From the NCBI GenBank assembly GCA_039566865.1, contig CM076960.1, positions 3,534,001 to 3,598,000 on the forward strand: a DNA stretch of 64,000 bases. Direction: 5' to 3'. Position numbers and translations under genes: made by a program. Positions within the stretch are counted from its first letter, which is position 1; every line of letters starts with the position of its first letter. Source of the DNA: Aurelia coerulea (lineage: Eukaryota > Cnidaria > Scyphozoa > Semaeostomeae > Ulmaridae). Below the pieces are notes generated by a model. It made no database searches. It was given only the letters and a program-made list of their open reading frames with translations, and was not told the DNA's origin. Of this stretch, positions 33,904-45,900 are shown piece by piece.

Positions 33904-34567
33904 ATAATGGCAATTTCTTTTAATCAAGATCTCTCCTTTTTCATCATTTCTGTTACTTCCAAAGATGTATCTTTGTGTTTCTCAAAAGTTGGGCTGTTGA
34001 GATTTGAGGAAATCCTAAAAAATCAACATTTTTGGCCTGCAAACGTTTACTGTAACCTATAACCTTAAATGAACCTCTAGAGAGCAAAATAGGCAGAGTG
34101 GTAGCGTTCGATCTCGTCACGTCAAGAAACGTCGTTGACAAAAACGTGGTCATACATTTTTGGCCACGACTGTATCTTGGGGTGCCTGTGCAAAGAGAAA
34201 TTTGCTTGCCGTTATTGCGAAACTTTCGTAAACAACAACAAACGCCTGTGTACATAAACCTCTGCCTGTGATGCTTTGCCTTACAGATGACTAAACAGGG
34301 GTGTTTATTCGTAAACATACTTTTACTGAATGGATTTATGGTACACTCATTTATAGTGAAGCTTGATCTGCCATTGAATGACCCCTTCAGAGCTGATCAT
34401 CCACATAGTAAACGACTTTGCGGATGACAGTGGGCAGGATGTACCGCTGTGCACCCTTCAAAGTTACGATTCTCTTTGTGACAATCATGTTGAAAGCAAA
34501 GGTAAGGGGTTTTTAAATTCTTTTACTGGATATTGCTTTGGCAAGGCTCCTTTATGCCTTTTTGCTT
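33904..34567 (+). pseudogene. Inverted duplicate of the gene B promoter and first exon
   Basis: This plus-strand block matches the complement of about 30646-31385: upstream DNA, the exon and the intron start. The ATG at 34439 and the GTAAGG donor after 34501 survive, but a one-base deletion near the exon end shifts the frame (phase 0 instead of 1). The gene B copy has about 100 extra bases near 31.23-31.33 kb. Confidence 0.7.
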
Positions 34568-34651
34568 TTTCTCCATGCAAGAGCAAGCCATTATCAAGAA
34601 ATGTCATGTTCTATTTCGTATTTGACAGGACATTGCTTCTAGGAAGTTTCC

Positions 34652-34976
34652 CCGGGGGGGGGGGAGGGGTACTTGACTTAAATTTGTACGGGGGTGTGCC
34701 CACGAAAAAAAATGTTTTTACCCTGCTCCAGAATTTTTCGCTCAAAATGATAACCTGTTCTAGAAAAAATTGGTGAAAAGTATACTCAAAAACATGAAAT
34801 TTGACCGAAAACAGACCCGAGCTAGCCAAATATCCTCCTCTGACATGTTTTGACAACCTGCTCTAGAAAAATTGCCTCATTTTGATACCCTGGGCTAGAA
34901 AAAATTGGTGAAAACGATACCCTTAAAAACGGCACATCCCCGGCGGACAAATATACTAAGTACCCCCCCCCCCCGG
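34652..34976. mobile_element. G-tract TIR element (325 bp)
   Basis: Ends CCGGGGGGGGGGGAGGGG and the inverse CCCCCCCCCCCCGG. GGAAGTTTCC is repeated at both sides (34642-34651, 34977-34986), a likely 9-10-bp target duplication. Interior has repeated CTCTAGAAAAAATTG words. Confidence 0.75.
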
Positions 34977-34986
34977 GGAAGTTTCC

Positions 34987-35812
34987 ATTCTACAAATTCT
35001 AAAGCAAATTTTAGAAATTGTCAATTTTTACACTTACACCAGCATAGGAATCATTCGTCGTACATAGCCGATTGCTCATGGCCCATGGTCGAAACCGCCA
35101 AAGCCTCATTTTCACGGACCAATCAGACGGCTAAAAAGCGAAGGAGACAAAAGAAACCCGTGAAAATTTTTCTAGATTCTACTTACCTTCATAAAACGCA
35201 CCCAAGACAAACAACTGCTTGAGATTTCCAGAATTTTTTTAACACAACCTACTCTCCAGATGTTTGGGAGTACAAGTTTGGATGCCGGTTAAAATATCTC
35301 CAGGATTGGTGGAGTTATCTACTAGGAGACACCTAGTATCATGAAACGTGCCTTTTCCCATAATTAACTCTATCTATCTAAATTAATCAGTAAAACCCAC
35401 AATGGGCATCATACTGAAGAGGTTCTGATCACAAATTTACAAACAAGTGTTAAAACGAAACTTGAAATGAAAATGAAAACAGCTGTAATGGTTATATGAT
35501 TGACCTGAATACGCTGTTTGCAGGTTGAGTGATCAGCGGCTAAACATTGACATTACAACTCTGATTAAATATTCAGTTAATGAGCACTTGATTCATGCCT
35601 TCGATTGTCACTGTTGGGTCAACTAGGACCATAGGCGTAGGAGACAGGGGGCTGAGGGCTGAGGGCCCCAACGCTGGAGAAAAGTGCAAAAATCGGCCAT
35701 AATCGGGCAAAGATATGCCTTAAGTTGGGCAAAATTATTGTAAACAATGCATTTTTTGTAGGGCAGCCCCCCCCCCTCCAACTTTATCTTCTTCTACGCT
35801 CATGACTATGAC
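34987..35812. other. Intergenic stretch between genes A and B
   Basis: No exon with splice context. A 105-codon open frame at 34905-35222 starts inside the G-tract element and is not credible. Confidence 0.4.
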
Positions 35813-36770
35813 CAGTGGCGGACTGGCTCCCATTCAACCCACCGGGAAAAGCAACCAAAAGGGCGCCAATAGGTGGTCAAGCTGCTTAACTTTGGGGTTA
35901 GTGAAGGGGCCCCCAAAAAACTGTGTGTGGAAGAAAATCAGTTTTATTCAAAACTATCTCATAACATCTTTTTAAACCCCTCACCATGGACTATGGAATG
36001 GCCTAAGAATTAAGTGGGGGAGTTATTGAAATGAGGGGGTCTGGGGGCAAAGCCCCCAGGGAAATTTTCGGGGCCACGCCCTTTACTTTGGCTCAGAGTG
36101 CATCTCCCAATATCATGCCTGCCATTAGCCACAAGAAAACTTTGATACTTTTGTGACAGTTACCCTATGAATCAGTCAGAGCTGGAGGAAAATTGTTGAA
36201 GAAAGATCCTTTACTTTGGCTTAGAATGCATCTCCCAATATCATGCTTGCCACGAGCGACAAGAAAACTTTGAAAGTTTTGTGACAGTTATCCTATGAAT
36301 AAGAGCACGAGGAAAATTTTTGAAGAAAGATTATTTACTTTGGTTTAGAATGCATCTCCGATGATATCATGCTTGCCAGTGCTAAAATGGAAGATTTGAC
36401 ATTTCTCGGAAAATTTTTACTCAACCTATACCCAGCTATCTTCTCTTCGGTTTTAAAGGAATCTCGAGGACTATTTACAATGTCGGAAAATGCCCCATTA
36501 TGAATAATAAAGGCTTCTTTATACACAATTTGCTTTTGAGAAGAAGAAGATTCTCATCTAAATAGACTGCATTTGCATTTGTCGGAATACATGAAAAATA
36601 TGTATTACTTTCCAACAGGTCAATTGATAGCTGTAATCAGTTTTATTTCTGTACGATGATTGTTTTGCCTTTGCCTTTTAAAACAACAAGTTTTTTGAAA
36701 AAAAAACAAACTTGAGGCAAAGGGCGCACCGGGAAATTTCCCGGTGTCCCGATGGGCCAGTCCGCTTCTG
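35813..36770. mobile_element. hAT-type non-autonomous element with internal tandem repeats
   Basis: Ends CAGTGGCGGACTGG and CCAGTCCGCTTCTG; ACTATGAC is duplicated at both sides (35805-35812, 36771-36778). CAG-type ends and an 8-bp duplication are hAT features. It carries three reverse-oriented copies of a ~124-bp unit. Confidence 0.88.
36045..36395 (-). repeat. ~124-bp tandem repeat inside the hAT element (about 3 units)
   Basis: Complement of the unit at 41235-42010 (GCATTCTAAGCCAAAGTAAA). Bordered by GGGGGCAAAGCCCCC, a small hairpin also present near the other arrays. Confidence 0.85.
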
Positions 36771-36778
36771 ACTATGAC

Positions 36779-39090
36779 TAATGCAAACAGCTAGCTAGAT
36801 ATTCAGCTCACAAGTCTCTGACAGGGTCTGGTCTCAGTATTCTCCAGGCCAGCAAATAGAGAGGGAAGTACCTGATTGCCTCTTTCTTCTTCGGTTTCAA
36901 CTGTCTGTTTTTGACACGCCATTCTGTGTTTAGTTGACTTGACTGCTTTGATAGGCCACTCGAAACAAGGCAAAGAGGGAACTAAAACTACTTTCAGATC
37001 ATCAATTACAAACAGGGCAAATAACAGCTCCTTCTTCTTTGAGACACAGTTGGTAAAACAGCATTTCAAACGGCTCAACGACAAATCTTCAAGTTATCTT
37101 CCGGCTATTCGCTAGCTGCGACTGCGCTGGACGCCATTGAAAACATCACCAAATGTTGGTTCGGTAAATCCATAGAAATGGGTAAATCAGATTACCGCTA
37201 CAAAGCAAGCTGTTTGACAAATTTGATTGGTTTAAAAACAACGATAGGTAAAAGCGAGTCCATCCGCCATCGGGGATCACATTAGCCAATCAGGGCATGC
37301 CGCGTCGCTTAAAGATTTCTCTATTTTGGACAGAGCCAACAACGAGTTTGATCTTCTCATTCACGAAGGTCTCCTTGTTTAACGAGATCGACCTGAACTT
37401 AATTCCCAACAGTCGTCTATTCCTTTGGTCCTCCTTTGATTTGCTCCCAATTCATCCACTCGGGACTTGGGTCTCCGGGTCCCCTTAGGCGTAGGAAATG
37501 TAACTCACGCTTGTTTACTGCGTTTTCACCTTGTTTGTTCCTTGGTATAAATTGCCTTGTATCATTTTAAGACCTGCTGAAGATGAGCCAAGTTTGGTTC
37601 GAAACGTACAAAAAACATGTTTAAGTCAAAGTAACAATAATTTCTCTTTTTTATAACCGTCTATGTCCACAAAGACCGTTTAAGTCTCCTGGAATTGTAT
37701 TACAACATGGAAAGTCGATAGAATAAAGATCATAATGGTTGTCGAGCATATAGTTCAAATCCTTACTGGTTGCTGAAGCACGTGGAAACCATCCCATTTC
37801 AGGGTACTCAACCAATCAAACCGCCTCTTTCTAACCCCGTGATATCAAATCGGTTGTTGGAAGGGAATTATTGAGTACCCTCACGAAAACTGGAATTGCT
37901 ACTAAGTTAAAATAATTATATGGAATTTTCTTTGAAAAATTCGGTAGAAGGGATGCACCTCTGCAATTTGTAGCGTGCTCATACAAATATCTCATTTGGA
38001 GCCGAAATTCTACTCATTTTCCGGTTGACGAATATTGACCTTCGCTCAAACATTGATAAAAGTCGCTAGAAATAAGATATAAGGATAAAAATCTCAGCGC
38101 TTATGGATATTTCTCTAAGAATTTAACTAAACACTCTCCCTTCTTTTACATATCAAAATCGCAGGTGATTTTCAGTGATTTCTGTCAGAAATATCATTTG
38201 GGTCTAAGCTTCTCACCGATTAAAACTCATACGTTGGCCCCAATAAGGCTTAGTTTGTATTATTTAGCTAAATGATTCACTCACCAATGACTCAAGCATC
38301 AATTTGACTTAATTTTCAATTCAATGTCTCCAAATTTAGTTTAAAAACATCCAGTCTTGAGCAACTTCTGCAAATTTGTTTCGTTCCGACTTTCTCTGAA
38401 AGCGCAAGTAACCTGGTCGAATGTCGCATTGCTAGGTTATTGTGATACAAAGTAAACCGATTCGATACAGTTGATGCACAAGTGAACAATTTTGGCACGT
38501 CTGTCTTTCTCAATTCATTCAAATGGAAACAAAAGGGATAAAACACTTTTTGGCTGTTTGCTAATGAATAGATTTTATATAAAACAGCAAAAAATTTGCT
38601 TTTTGCGCTAAACGTTTACAGCTTTGTTCCTTTTATAAGCTTTTATATCGATTGCATTGATTCCAGAATAGATTCGACAAAGCTGCTTTCAAAAAAGTTT
38701 CTTGCTTTGCAGTTTTAAATAAGATCTATTCATTAGGCCATAAGTCCCCCAACTGAAGCGATATCAACAACAACAACAGCGGTTACAAAAGTTGGAGGGA
38801 CTTATTTAATCAAACGAATGCAAACGAAAACGAGGCTATGTGATTTTCAATTATGCCATTTTCAAAACATGAGTACATGATAAAGAGGCTTGCAATGATA
38901 AAGAGGCGAAAGAGCAATCACACAGCCTCGTTTTGGTTTGCACGATATGACTTCACTTCGCTCAAATTGCTTATTTGAATACGTAATTTCACAAGGAGAA
39001 GAAGAAAAGTAGGGGAAAAAAGTACTATACATCATTCATAGCAGTATTATCTTGTATTCTAATCATACCAACCCCGGACTTGTCCTTTAA
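36779..39090. other. Intergenic, no gene recognised
   Basis: Open frames at 36803-37084 (minus) and 37297-37488 (plus) have no known domain or splice support. A Penelope-like end lies at 37.6 kb and part of a TIR-type repeat at 38.82-39.09 kb. Confidence 0.35.
37560..37645 (+). mobile_element. Penelope-like fragment with hammerhead-like core
   Basis: CTGAAGA (37577-37583), stem GAGCCAA/TTGGTTC, then GAAAC (37601-37605) and GTAC. Core bases fit CUGANGA...GAAAC. Flanks were not folded. Confidence 0.48.
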
Positions 39091-39092
39091 AA
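38820..39092. mobile_element. Partial TTAA-type MITE
   Basis: The right end CCCCGGACTTGTCCTTTAAA matches the TTAA element at 59919-60345. Internal arms GAGGCTATGTGATT/AATCACACAGCCTC are inverted. The left end is missing. Confidence 0.55.
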
Positions 39093-39099
39093 GAGAGAG

Positions 39100-39545
39100 A
39101 GAGGAGAAGATACCACTATGGTAGAAACTGGAGAGAATGGTGACAGTGATAAATAGTGACTGAAAAGTGAAAATTGAAATATCAGAAGATACCACTATGG
39201 TAGAAACTGAAGAGAGTGGTGACAGTGATAAATAGTGACTGAAAAGTGAAAGTTAAAATGTTAGAAGATACCACTATGGTAGAAACTGGAGAGAATGGTG
39301 ACAGTGATAAATAGTGACTGAAAAGTGAAAATTGAAATATCAGAAGATACCACTATGGTAGAAACTGAAGAGAGTGGTGACAGTGATAAATAGTGACTGA
39401 AAAGTGAAAGTTAAAATGTTAGAAGATACCACTATGGTAGAAACTGGAGAGAGTGGTGACAGTGATAAATAGTGACTGAAAAGTGAAAGTTAAAATGTTA
39501 GAAGATACCACTATGGTGGAAACTGAAGAGAGTGGTGACAATGAT
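39100..39545. repeat. ~80-bp tandem repeat downstream of gene A
   Basis: Six units starting GAAGATACCACTATGG. Units alternate between two forms (GGAGAGAATGG and GAAGAGAGTGG), giving a partial 160-bp higher-order pattern. Begins about 55 bp past the candidate poly(A) signal. Confidence 0.93.
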
Positions 39546-39596
39546 ACTGACAGTAGTGATTGAAAATTGATAGTGACTGAAATTGTTTTTGAATAT

Positions 39597-39602
39597 TTTA
39601 AT
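39597..39602 (-). promoter_or_regulatory. Candidate poly(A) signal of gene A (ATTAAA)
   Basis: ATTAAA on the minus strand, about 195 bp past the stop codon. It is the common AATAAA variant. No RNA evidence is available. Confidence 0.4.
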
Positions 39603-39795
39603 TACTAAATAGAGCTTTCACACTATCGGTATTCTAGCGTTGTTGCAATGTTGCATTGCAAAAACAAAACAAAAAGGAAAGAACGATGCAAAGAAAAACA
39701 AGAAATTAGCTAACTAACAACTAACGTATGTAGGTGATTTGAATTGAAAATCAATAGATAATAGCTTAAGAATCGTATGGTTTGTTGACACCAAC

Positions 39796-39968
39796 TTATG
39801 CTACAGTCAATGTTATTGTCTTCGAATGTGCACCAATATTATTCTGGACATTGCATTCGTAGGTTCCAGAATCTGATACTTTGACTTGAGTCAATTCCAG
39901 CATCATGCCAACCTTCTCCATTTGCATATTGAGGATTTCGGAGGCTCGGGAATCGTTAGGCAATGAAC
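39796..39968 (-). CDS. Gene A last exon: Ig domain, second half, and stop
   Basis: 173 bp from a phase-1 acceptor to a TAA at 39796-39798. It reads MMLELTQVKVSDSGTYECNV, then NNIGAHSKTITLTVA. D-S-G-T-Y-E-C is the F-strand Ig signature. No usable donor lies before the stop, so the protein ends directly after the Ig domain. Confidence 0.85.
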
Positions 39969-42900
39969 CTAAAAATGCAAATGAAACCAACATTAAAGGA
40001 CAAATCTGGGTAGTTATATAGTAAAGGTTACGAAACAAGTAATCTTGCACGCGAATAAGACATCCCCCGTCAGCTGAATTCTACCAAAAGTAAACTTTAC
40101 TTGCTATCTAAGAATTCGGATATTGCAATTTCGCATTGATATTGCAAATCGAGGTGCGATGAACGATGGAAAACTAAAGAAAAAATGCTGCGTCTGAGTG
40201 TTTCTTTGTTCTATTTATAGACAAGCCTACCTAGCATAGCTCATTTTTCTGTAAATATTGAGGAATATTTTAAAAACTGGTTTCAGATTGATTCAAAATA
40301 AATTCTGTCTCATTGCCACAACCGACCAAATCCGTTCAATTTTCTGAGGGACCGCGCAGCGGTTTCCAAGCCCCGGAAAATTTTTGAGACCACGCCTTTT
40401 AGAACGTCGGAAAACGCCCTTTTCAATAAAAGACTTGCCTCTTAATACGTCCACATTTATACTGGATAATGTTTGGTTCAAAAAAGATTTCAATTGCCAC
40501 GAAAAGAGACATATTGTTGCAACCAACAAAATTAACAGCAAAGCATTTCTTCTCATAAAAAACATTACTACTAAAGGTCTTTCAGAGCAAACGTGCCAAA
40601 GTTGTGATGCCCATTCTAATTCTTAACGAAATCGTTAGCAAGTTCTAAGAGGGACATCGTGTTTGCTCGTTGTTTATGAAAGTTCAAAATTGCTAGATTG
40701 TCGAAATTTGCTTGCTTCATATTTGAAAGAAGTCAGGTTTTGAGACATCTAGTCATCGAGAAGATCTCTCAGCAAATGCAGTAGTTGCGTGTATGAAAAT
40801 ATTGAAAATTCCATATTTGTGAAAGTTTTTAGACCTATCTTTGAAACAAGTGGGGGGCTTTAGCCCCCCCCCCTCCTAGCCAAATGGCCTTGCGGTCCCG
40901 GAATTTTCTTGGGATATCATGTAGATTAGCGTATTTGTGTACCCCTTACTTCTTCACGTCTAACCTGGCACTGGGGTGCCGGTGGTGGTAGTTATGTGGC
41001 GTTGGGAAACAGACACTTGTGTATGAATCCCAAAAAAGAAAGGAGACATGGGTTACAAATAGTATCCATCAAAGGTGGTATACGCTTCTACCAAAAGCTA
41101 ACACTGCTGACACTATGATCATAAGAGAAAACCTTAGAGGACAAACACACTAAAGCAAGTCGCTTTTGCTAGGCTTGGCGGTGAAGAAGTCGTTGTTCTT
41201 AACATTACGCCTATACGTAAACTCCAAGTCCGTGATGCATTCTAAGCCAAAGTAAAGGATCTGTCTTCAAAAATTTTCCTCGTGCGATAATTTATAGCAT
41301 AATTGTCACATAACGATCAAGGTTTCCTTGTCGCTAAAGGCAAGCCTGATATTGGGAGATGCATTCTAAGCCAAAGTAAAGGATCTTTCTTCAAAAATTT
41401 TCCTCGTTCGCTGATTTATAGCAAAACTGTCACAAACGATAAAGGTTTCCTTGTTGCTAATGGCAAGCATGACATGAGATCCATTCTAAGCCAAAGTAAA
41501 GGATCTTTCTTCAAAAATTTTCCTCGTGTTCTGATTTATAGCATAATTGTCACAAAACGATCAAGGTGTCCTTGTCGCTAAAAGCAAGCCTGATATTGGG
41601 AGATCCATTCTAAGCCAAAGTAAGGGATCTGTTTTCAAAAATTTTCCTCGTGCGATGATTTATAGCATAATTGTCACAAAACGATCAAGGTTTCCTTGTC
41701 GCTAAAGCCAAGCATGATATTAGGAGATGCATTCTAAGCCAAAGTAAAGGATCTGTTTTCAAAAATTGTCCTCTTGCGATGATTTATAGCATAATTGTCA
41801 CAAAACGATCAATGTTTCCTTGTCGCTAAAGGCAAGCATGATATTAGGAGATGCATTCTAAGCCAAAGGAAGGGATCTGTTTTCAAAAATTGTCCTCATG
41901 CGCTGATTTATAGCATAATTGTCACAAAACGATCCAGGTTTCCTTGTCGCTAAAGGCAAGCATGATATTGGGAGATGCATTCTTAGCCAAAATAAAGGGC
42001 GTAGCCCCAAACATTTTCCTGGGGACCCCCTCGTCTCAATACCTCCACTTAATTTACCCTGGCCACACCGCTGCTTGCTATATGTTCAGTCAGTCCAAAA
42101 AGATTTAGTTGGTCCAGAGCATGTTGACACCCCCCCCCCTCCACAAGCAAAATTTGAATGTGCGCCCTGTCTTCACGTAAAGTTTAGGCAGCGCACAGGC
42201 CATCAAACAATTAGATAATTGATCGTACCTGCTCGCTTCTTCCATGATGTTTTTGGTGGAGGACTGGCAGCTTTAAAGTAGCACTCCAGTGTGATATCCT
42301 CTCCAATTTTAGCTGTCATTGTCCCCGATGGGAAGACGCTGTCTATATTTGGGGGTGCTGTAGAGAGAAGAGTCATCATACAAGGTTTATACAAAACATT
42401 TTTATCACAATCAACAATCTTACAAGCAGTTCTGTGTACTAGGGGGCACAACCCCATTTTGATTGATTCAGGCGGCGAAGGTGTTAAGTCCCCGAGAAAG
42501 GATAACATACAGCCCCCTTCTAAGAACTCAACGCACATGTTTATTCATGTGGTGGACGCTATCATGTGTCAATTGAAGATAGATTGATTGATGAGAAAAT
42601 CTATACGCTGGTATATCACTTGTGCTAAGATGGTTGAGATCTGAGTTAGCCAACGGCTGGTGCCATGGTTCATAGACAGCTTATATTTTTCAAACAAAAA
42701 TAAAGTAAAATTAGATAAACAAGGGGTCACTAATTGATAATCCACAGGGTAATTTGCGCACCAAAAAGCTGTTGCGTTTAAAGATCCGTAGCAATTACAC
42801 AAAAAAGTGGGAAGAACTGTTTTGAGGTTTGAGCACGTAAGACATTGGTGGGGAAAATAAAACGTTTGTTGGGCACATGCAATATTGCAAAATGGAAAAT

Positions 42901-45900
42901 CTACCGAGTGAGTCAATAAGAAGAATCCCCGTTTGAAAGGTCATGGCTCCCTGGATATCAAGACGATGATATCGGCAGATAAATAATTCAATGGTAGACA
43001 TGTTCAAATCCATGTCAAATTTACCTGACTGAAATCACCCACTCCGTTCTGGAAATATGAAGGGTTTTCTCGAGAAAGCCTCTTCAAGAAACTTTCAAAA
43101 CATGCCCAAAATCACGAAAAAATTCCCTAACATTTCTGCCCTACACGGGCCTTACAGTGCTAACTCATGTACGCTTTAGCACGTGCTTCAGCTCTTGGGA
43201 GGATGAACAAGTCTTCCCCTTGGTATCAATAGCCCATTCAAGGAGATTCCATTCTCCCAAGAGGACAAAATACACGAATACATACGAGTGTAACCATTTT
43301 TAGGAAGGAAAACCACGGAAAATTTGCTAATCGTTTTCACTCGTTTTTGCAGGTTTTTGGAAGGGCTTTCGGCAGAAAATCTCCCATATCCAAGGCAAGA
43401 AATGGCCAATTAAAGCCGGGTAAATTACTGAACCAAATTGAACATATTGGCAATAAAACAAGACAGTTTTCAATATTATTGCTTTGATATTCAGGGAGCA
43501 GTACCCTTCCTAACTTTCTCGGCGACCTGTGTGCTTGCCTAGTGCGCATGCTCTCGCTAGCTTGTAAAACGTTTTCTTCTTTGCAAAAGCAGCAAAACGA
43601 TAATTCGAAATACTTACAGACACACATTGATATGTTTTGTGATCCAATGCCAACAGTATTTGTACCAGCAGGACAAGCATCACATTCCGTTGCAGCATCA
43701 AGGCCACTGTATGTACCCTTGGCACACGGTTGGCATGGCGATGATGTCTCATTCAAACCAGAGGGTGAGAAAGTACCAGGTTGGCATTGCGCTGCAAAAA
43801 GTACCAAAATATAGCGTAGAAATTGGCATTCTTGCTGGCAAAACCTTTCAAAATTCCTTTAGAAGCGAGTAAAATGTTAACAAAAATGTCTGATTGAGAC
43901 AAGACGATCTGGAATAAGATTAAAAACAGACTTAACAGACACTGTTTGAACAGCCACTCTGGCCGCTTGAAGTTGAAAGAGATTCTCTTCAGCTGATATA
44001 ATCAACTAAATGCAAATTTGTAAGTCGAAACACAAAGACAAACAAGACAATTAAAGCAATTGATGTTATCGTCCCCCCCCCCCCCCCAACTCTCAGTTTT
44101 GAGCGCGAAACGATAAAGTCACGTGACATGTCATTTTGATGAATAAGAAGACGCACTTACCAATACAATCCTGGACGCTAGATGCACCAAGTTTGGTAGT
44201 CTTTGTGAATTTTGGACAGTCTTCACAGAATGTTTGGCCCTGATCGTCTTGATACGTATCACCAGTACATTTAAGACATTCGGATGCGGTCGCGTTGAAG
44301 AATGTACCAGCTGGGCAGCTTGCTAAAATTGAAATACACGCATTTTTCATAAGAAATTGCTTATAAGGAACTCGAATCTCAGATTGCCAAAAAAATAGAA
44401 ATACCAGTAGTAGGAAAAAAAACCAAAGAAACTATCTATTTTGTTAAAACAATCTTTGATATAATTTTATCTTATTTTCACTTGTTTCCCATATATGCAG
44501 GCCCGTAGCACCTATTGGGGCCGGTCGGGCCCGGGCCCCCCCAATAATTTCCAGAATTTGAATTTTTTATTCTTCATAATAACATAGAAACTGATCATCA
44601 GTGACAGGCCCTTGGCACTGAAGCGAGTCAATACCTATCTAAGTTCAACAACAGCAAACTACCGCCTCAACCACCTGATGGTGAAACATGTGCACAACGA
44701 CAGAGTTGATAAATTCAGCCTTGTCAGCATCGTAAACGAATTTGTCATAGGTTCCAATTCAAGGAAATTTAACTTTGGAAAGCTCAACCCTTCTGACATC
44801 AAAAGCACTTCGTCAAGAGAGACGAAAAGCACCCAGACTTCAAGAATCAATAATCATATCTAAACTAACGAGCAGTGGCGTGGGGCGTGGTCCTCGAGAT
44901 CCTCGAAAACCGAAGAGAAAAAAGATGGGTATAGCTGGGAAAGAATTTTCCAAGAAATGTCAAATCTTCCATTTTAGCATTGGCAAATATGGAATCAGGG
45001 GATGCATTCTAAGCCAAAGTAAAGGATGTTTCTTCAAAAATTTTCCTCATGCTTCAACTCATAAGAGAACTGTCACAACGCTATCAAAGATTCCTTGTCG
45101 CTAATGGCAAGCATGATATTGGGAGATGCATTCTAAGCCAAAGTAAAGGGCGTGGCCCCAAAAATTTTCCTGGGGGCTTCCCCCAGACCCCCTCATTTCG
45201 ATTCCGCCCATTTGATTTACTCTTACTCGTAGGACGCCATGAAAATTGTGTGATGACATTTGTAAATCAAATATCAAGTAAATCTTACGCAATGCTCTCG
45301 ACAAAGTATTCTTATCCTATCGTAGTTTGATTTTAGCTAACCTGTTTGAAATATATTTGGATTCGTAAATTTCCTATTTTTCTTCAGGAACTCCGATCAT
45401 AAAATGCCCTTTCAGCAATGCACAGAAGGGCGTTGCCAAAAGAAAAGAGGGCATTGACCGAGCAATACTTCCGGGGGCTTCGCCCCCGGACCCCCGGAAG
45501 CTTTACCTCTTCGGTGTGAATTAGTGCCCCTCCAATCTGAAAAACGCTCCTACGGGCCTGATATTGAAGGGGTACAGTAACCTTGAATTCTGACAGTGAC
45601 AACTGTATTGAATTTAAATTTCAATGGCAAGCAAATTACGGAGCAGAATCGAACGTAGAATTCTCGTTCCGATAAAAACAAAAGAAAAATTGATGCAGCA
45701 GATAAAAATGTAAACAATGAAATGTAAACAATGAAACGAAAACAATGAAAGCTACTTACAACAATAATAATCCTTTGTTCCAAACCAATCATCAACAACA
45801 GTGAATTTCTTTTTGCCCTTAGGACAAGCAGCAGCAGCATTGCTTCGTACGTATTCTGTAGAAAATTATATTTAATCAACAATGGAGAATACAAACAAGG

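Larger units (their letters stand above)
44498..45560. mobile_element. hAT-type element, relic
   Basis: Ends CAGGCCCGTAGCACC and GCTCCTACGGGCCTG are inverted. A transposase remnant lies at 44612-44863 and the ~124-bp repeat at 44990-45205. No clear 8-bp duplication, so one end may be rearranged. Confidence 0.7.

Noticed and set aside
28093..39968. One continuous gene from the lectin exons to the TSP1 exons
   Set aside because: The Ig exon ends in a stop with no donor, and a signal-peptide exon with matching phase lies before the TSP1 exons.
40293..40565. Minus-strand ORF starting MFFMRRNALLLILLVATICL as a signal-peptide exon
   Set aside because: It lies inside a G/C-bordered repeat in a gene A intron. 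No donor or downstream exon fits.
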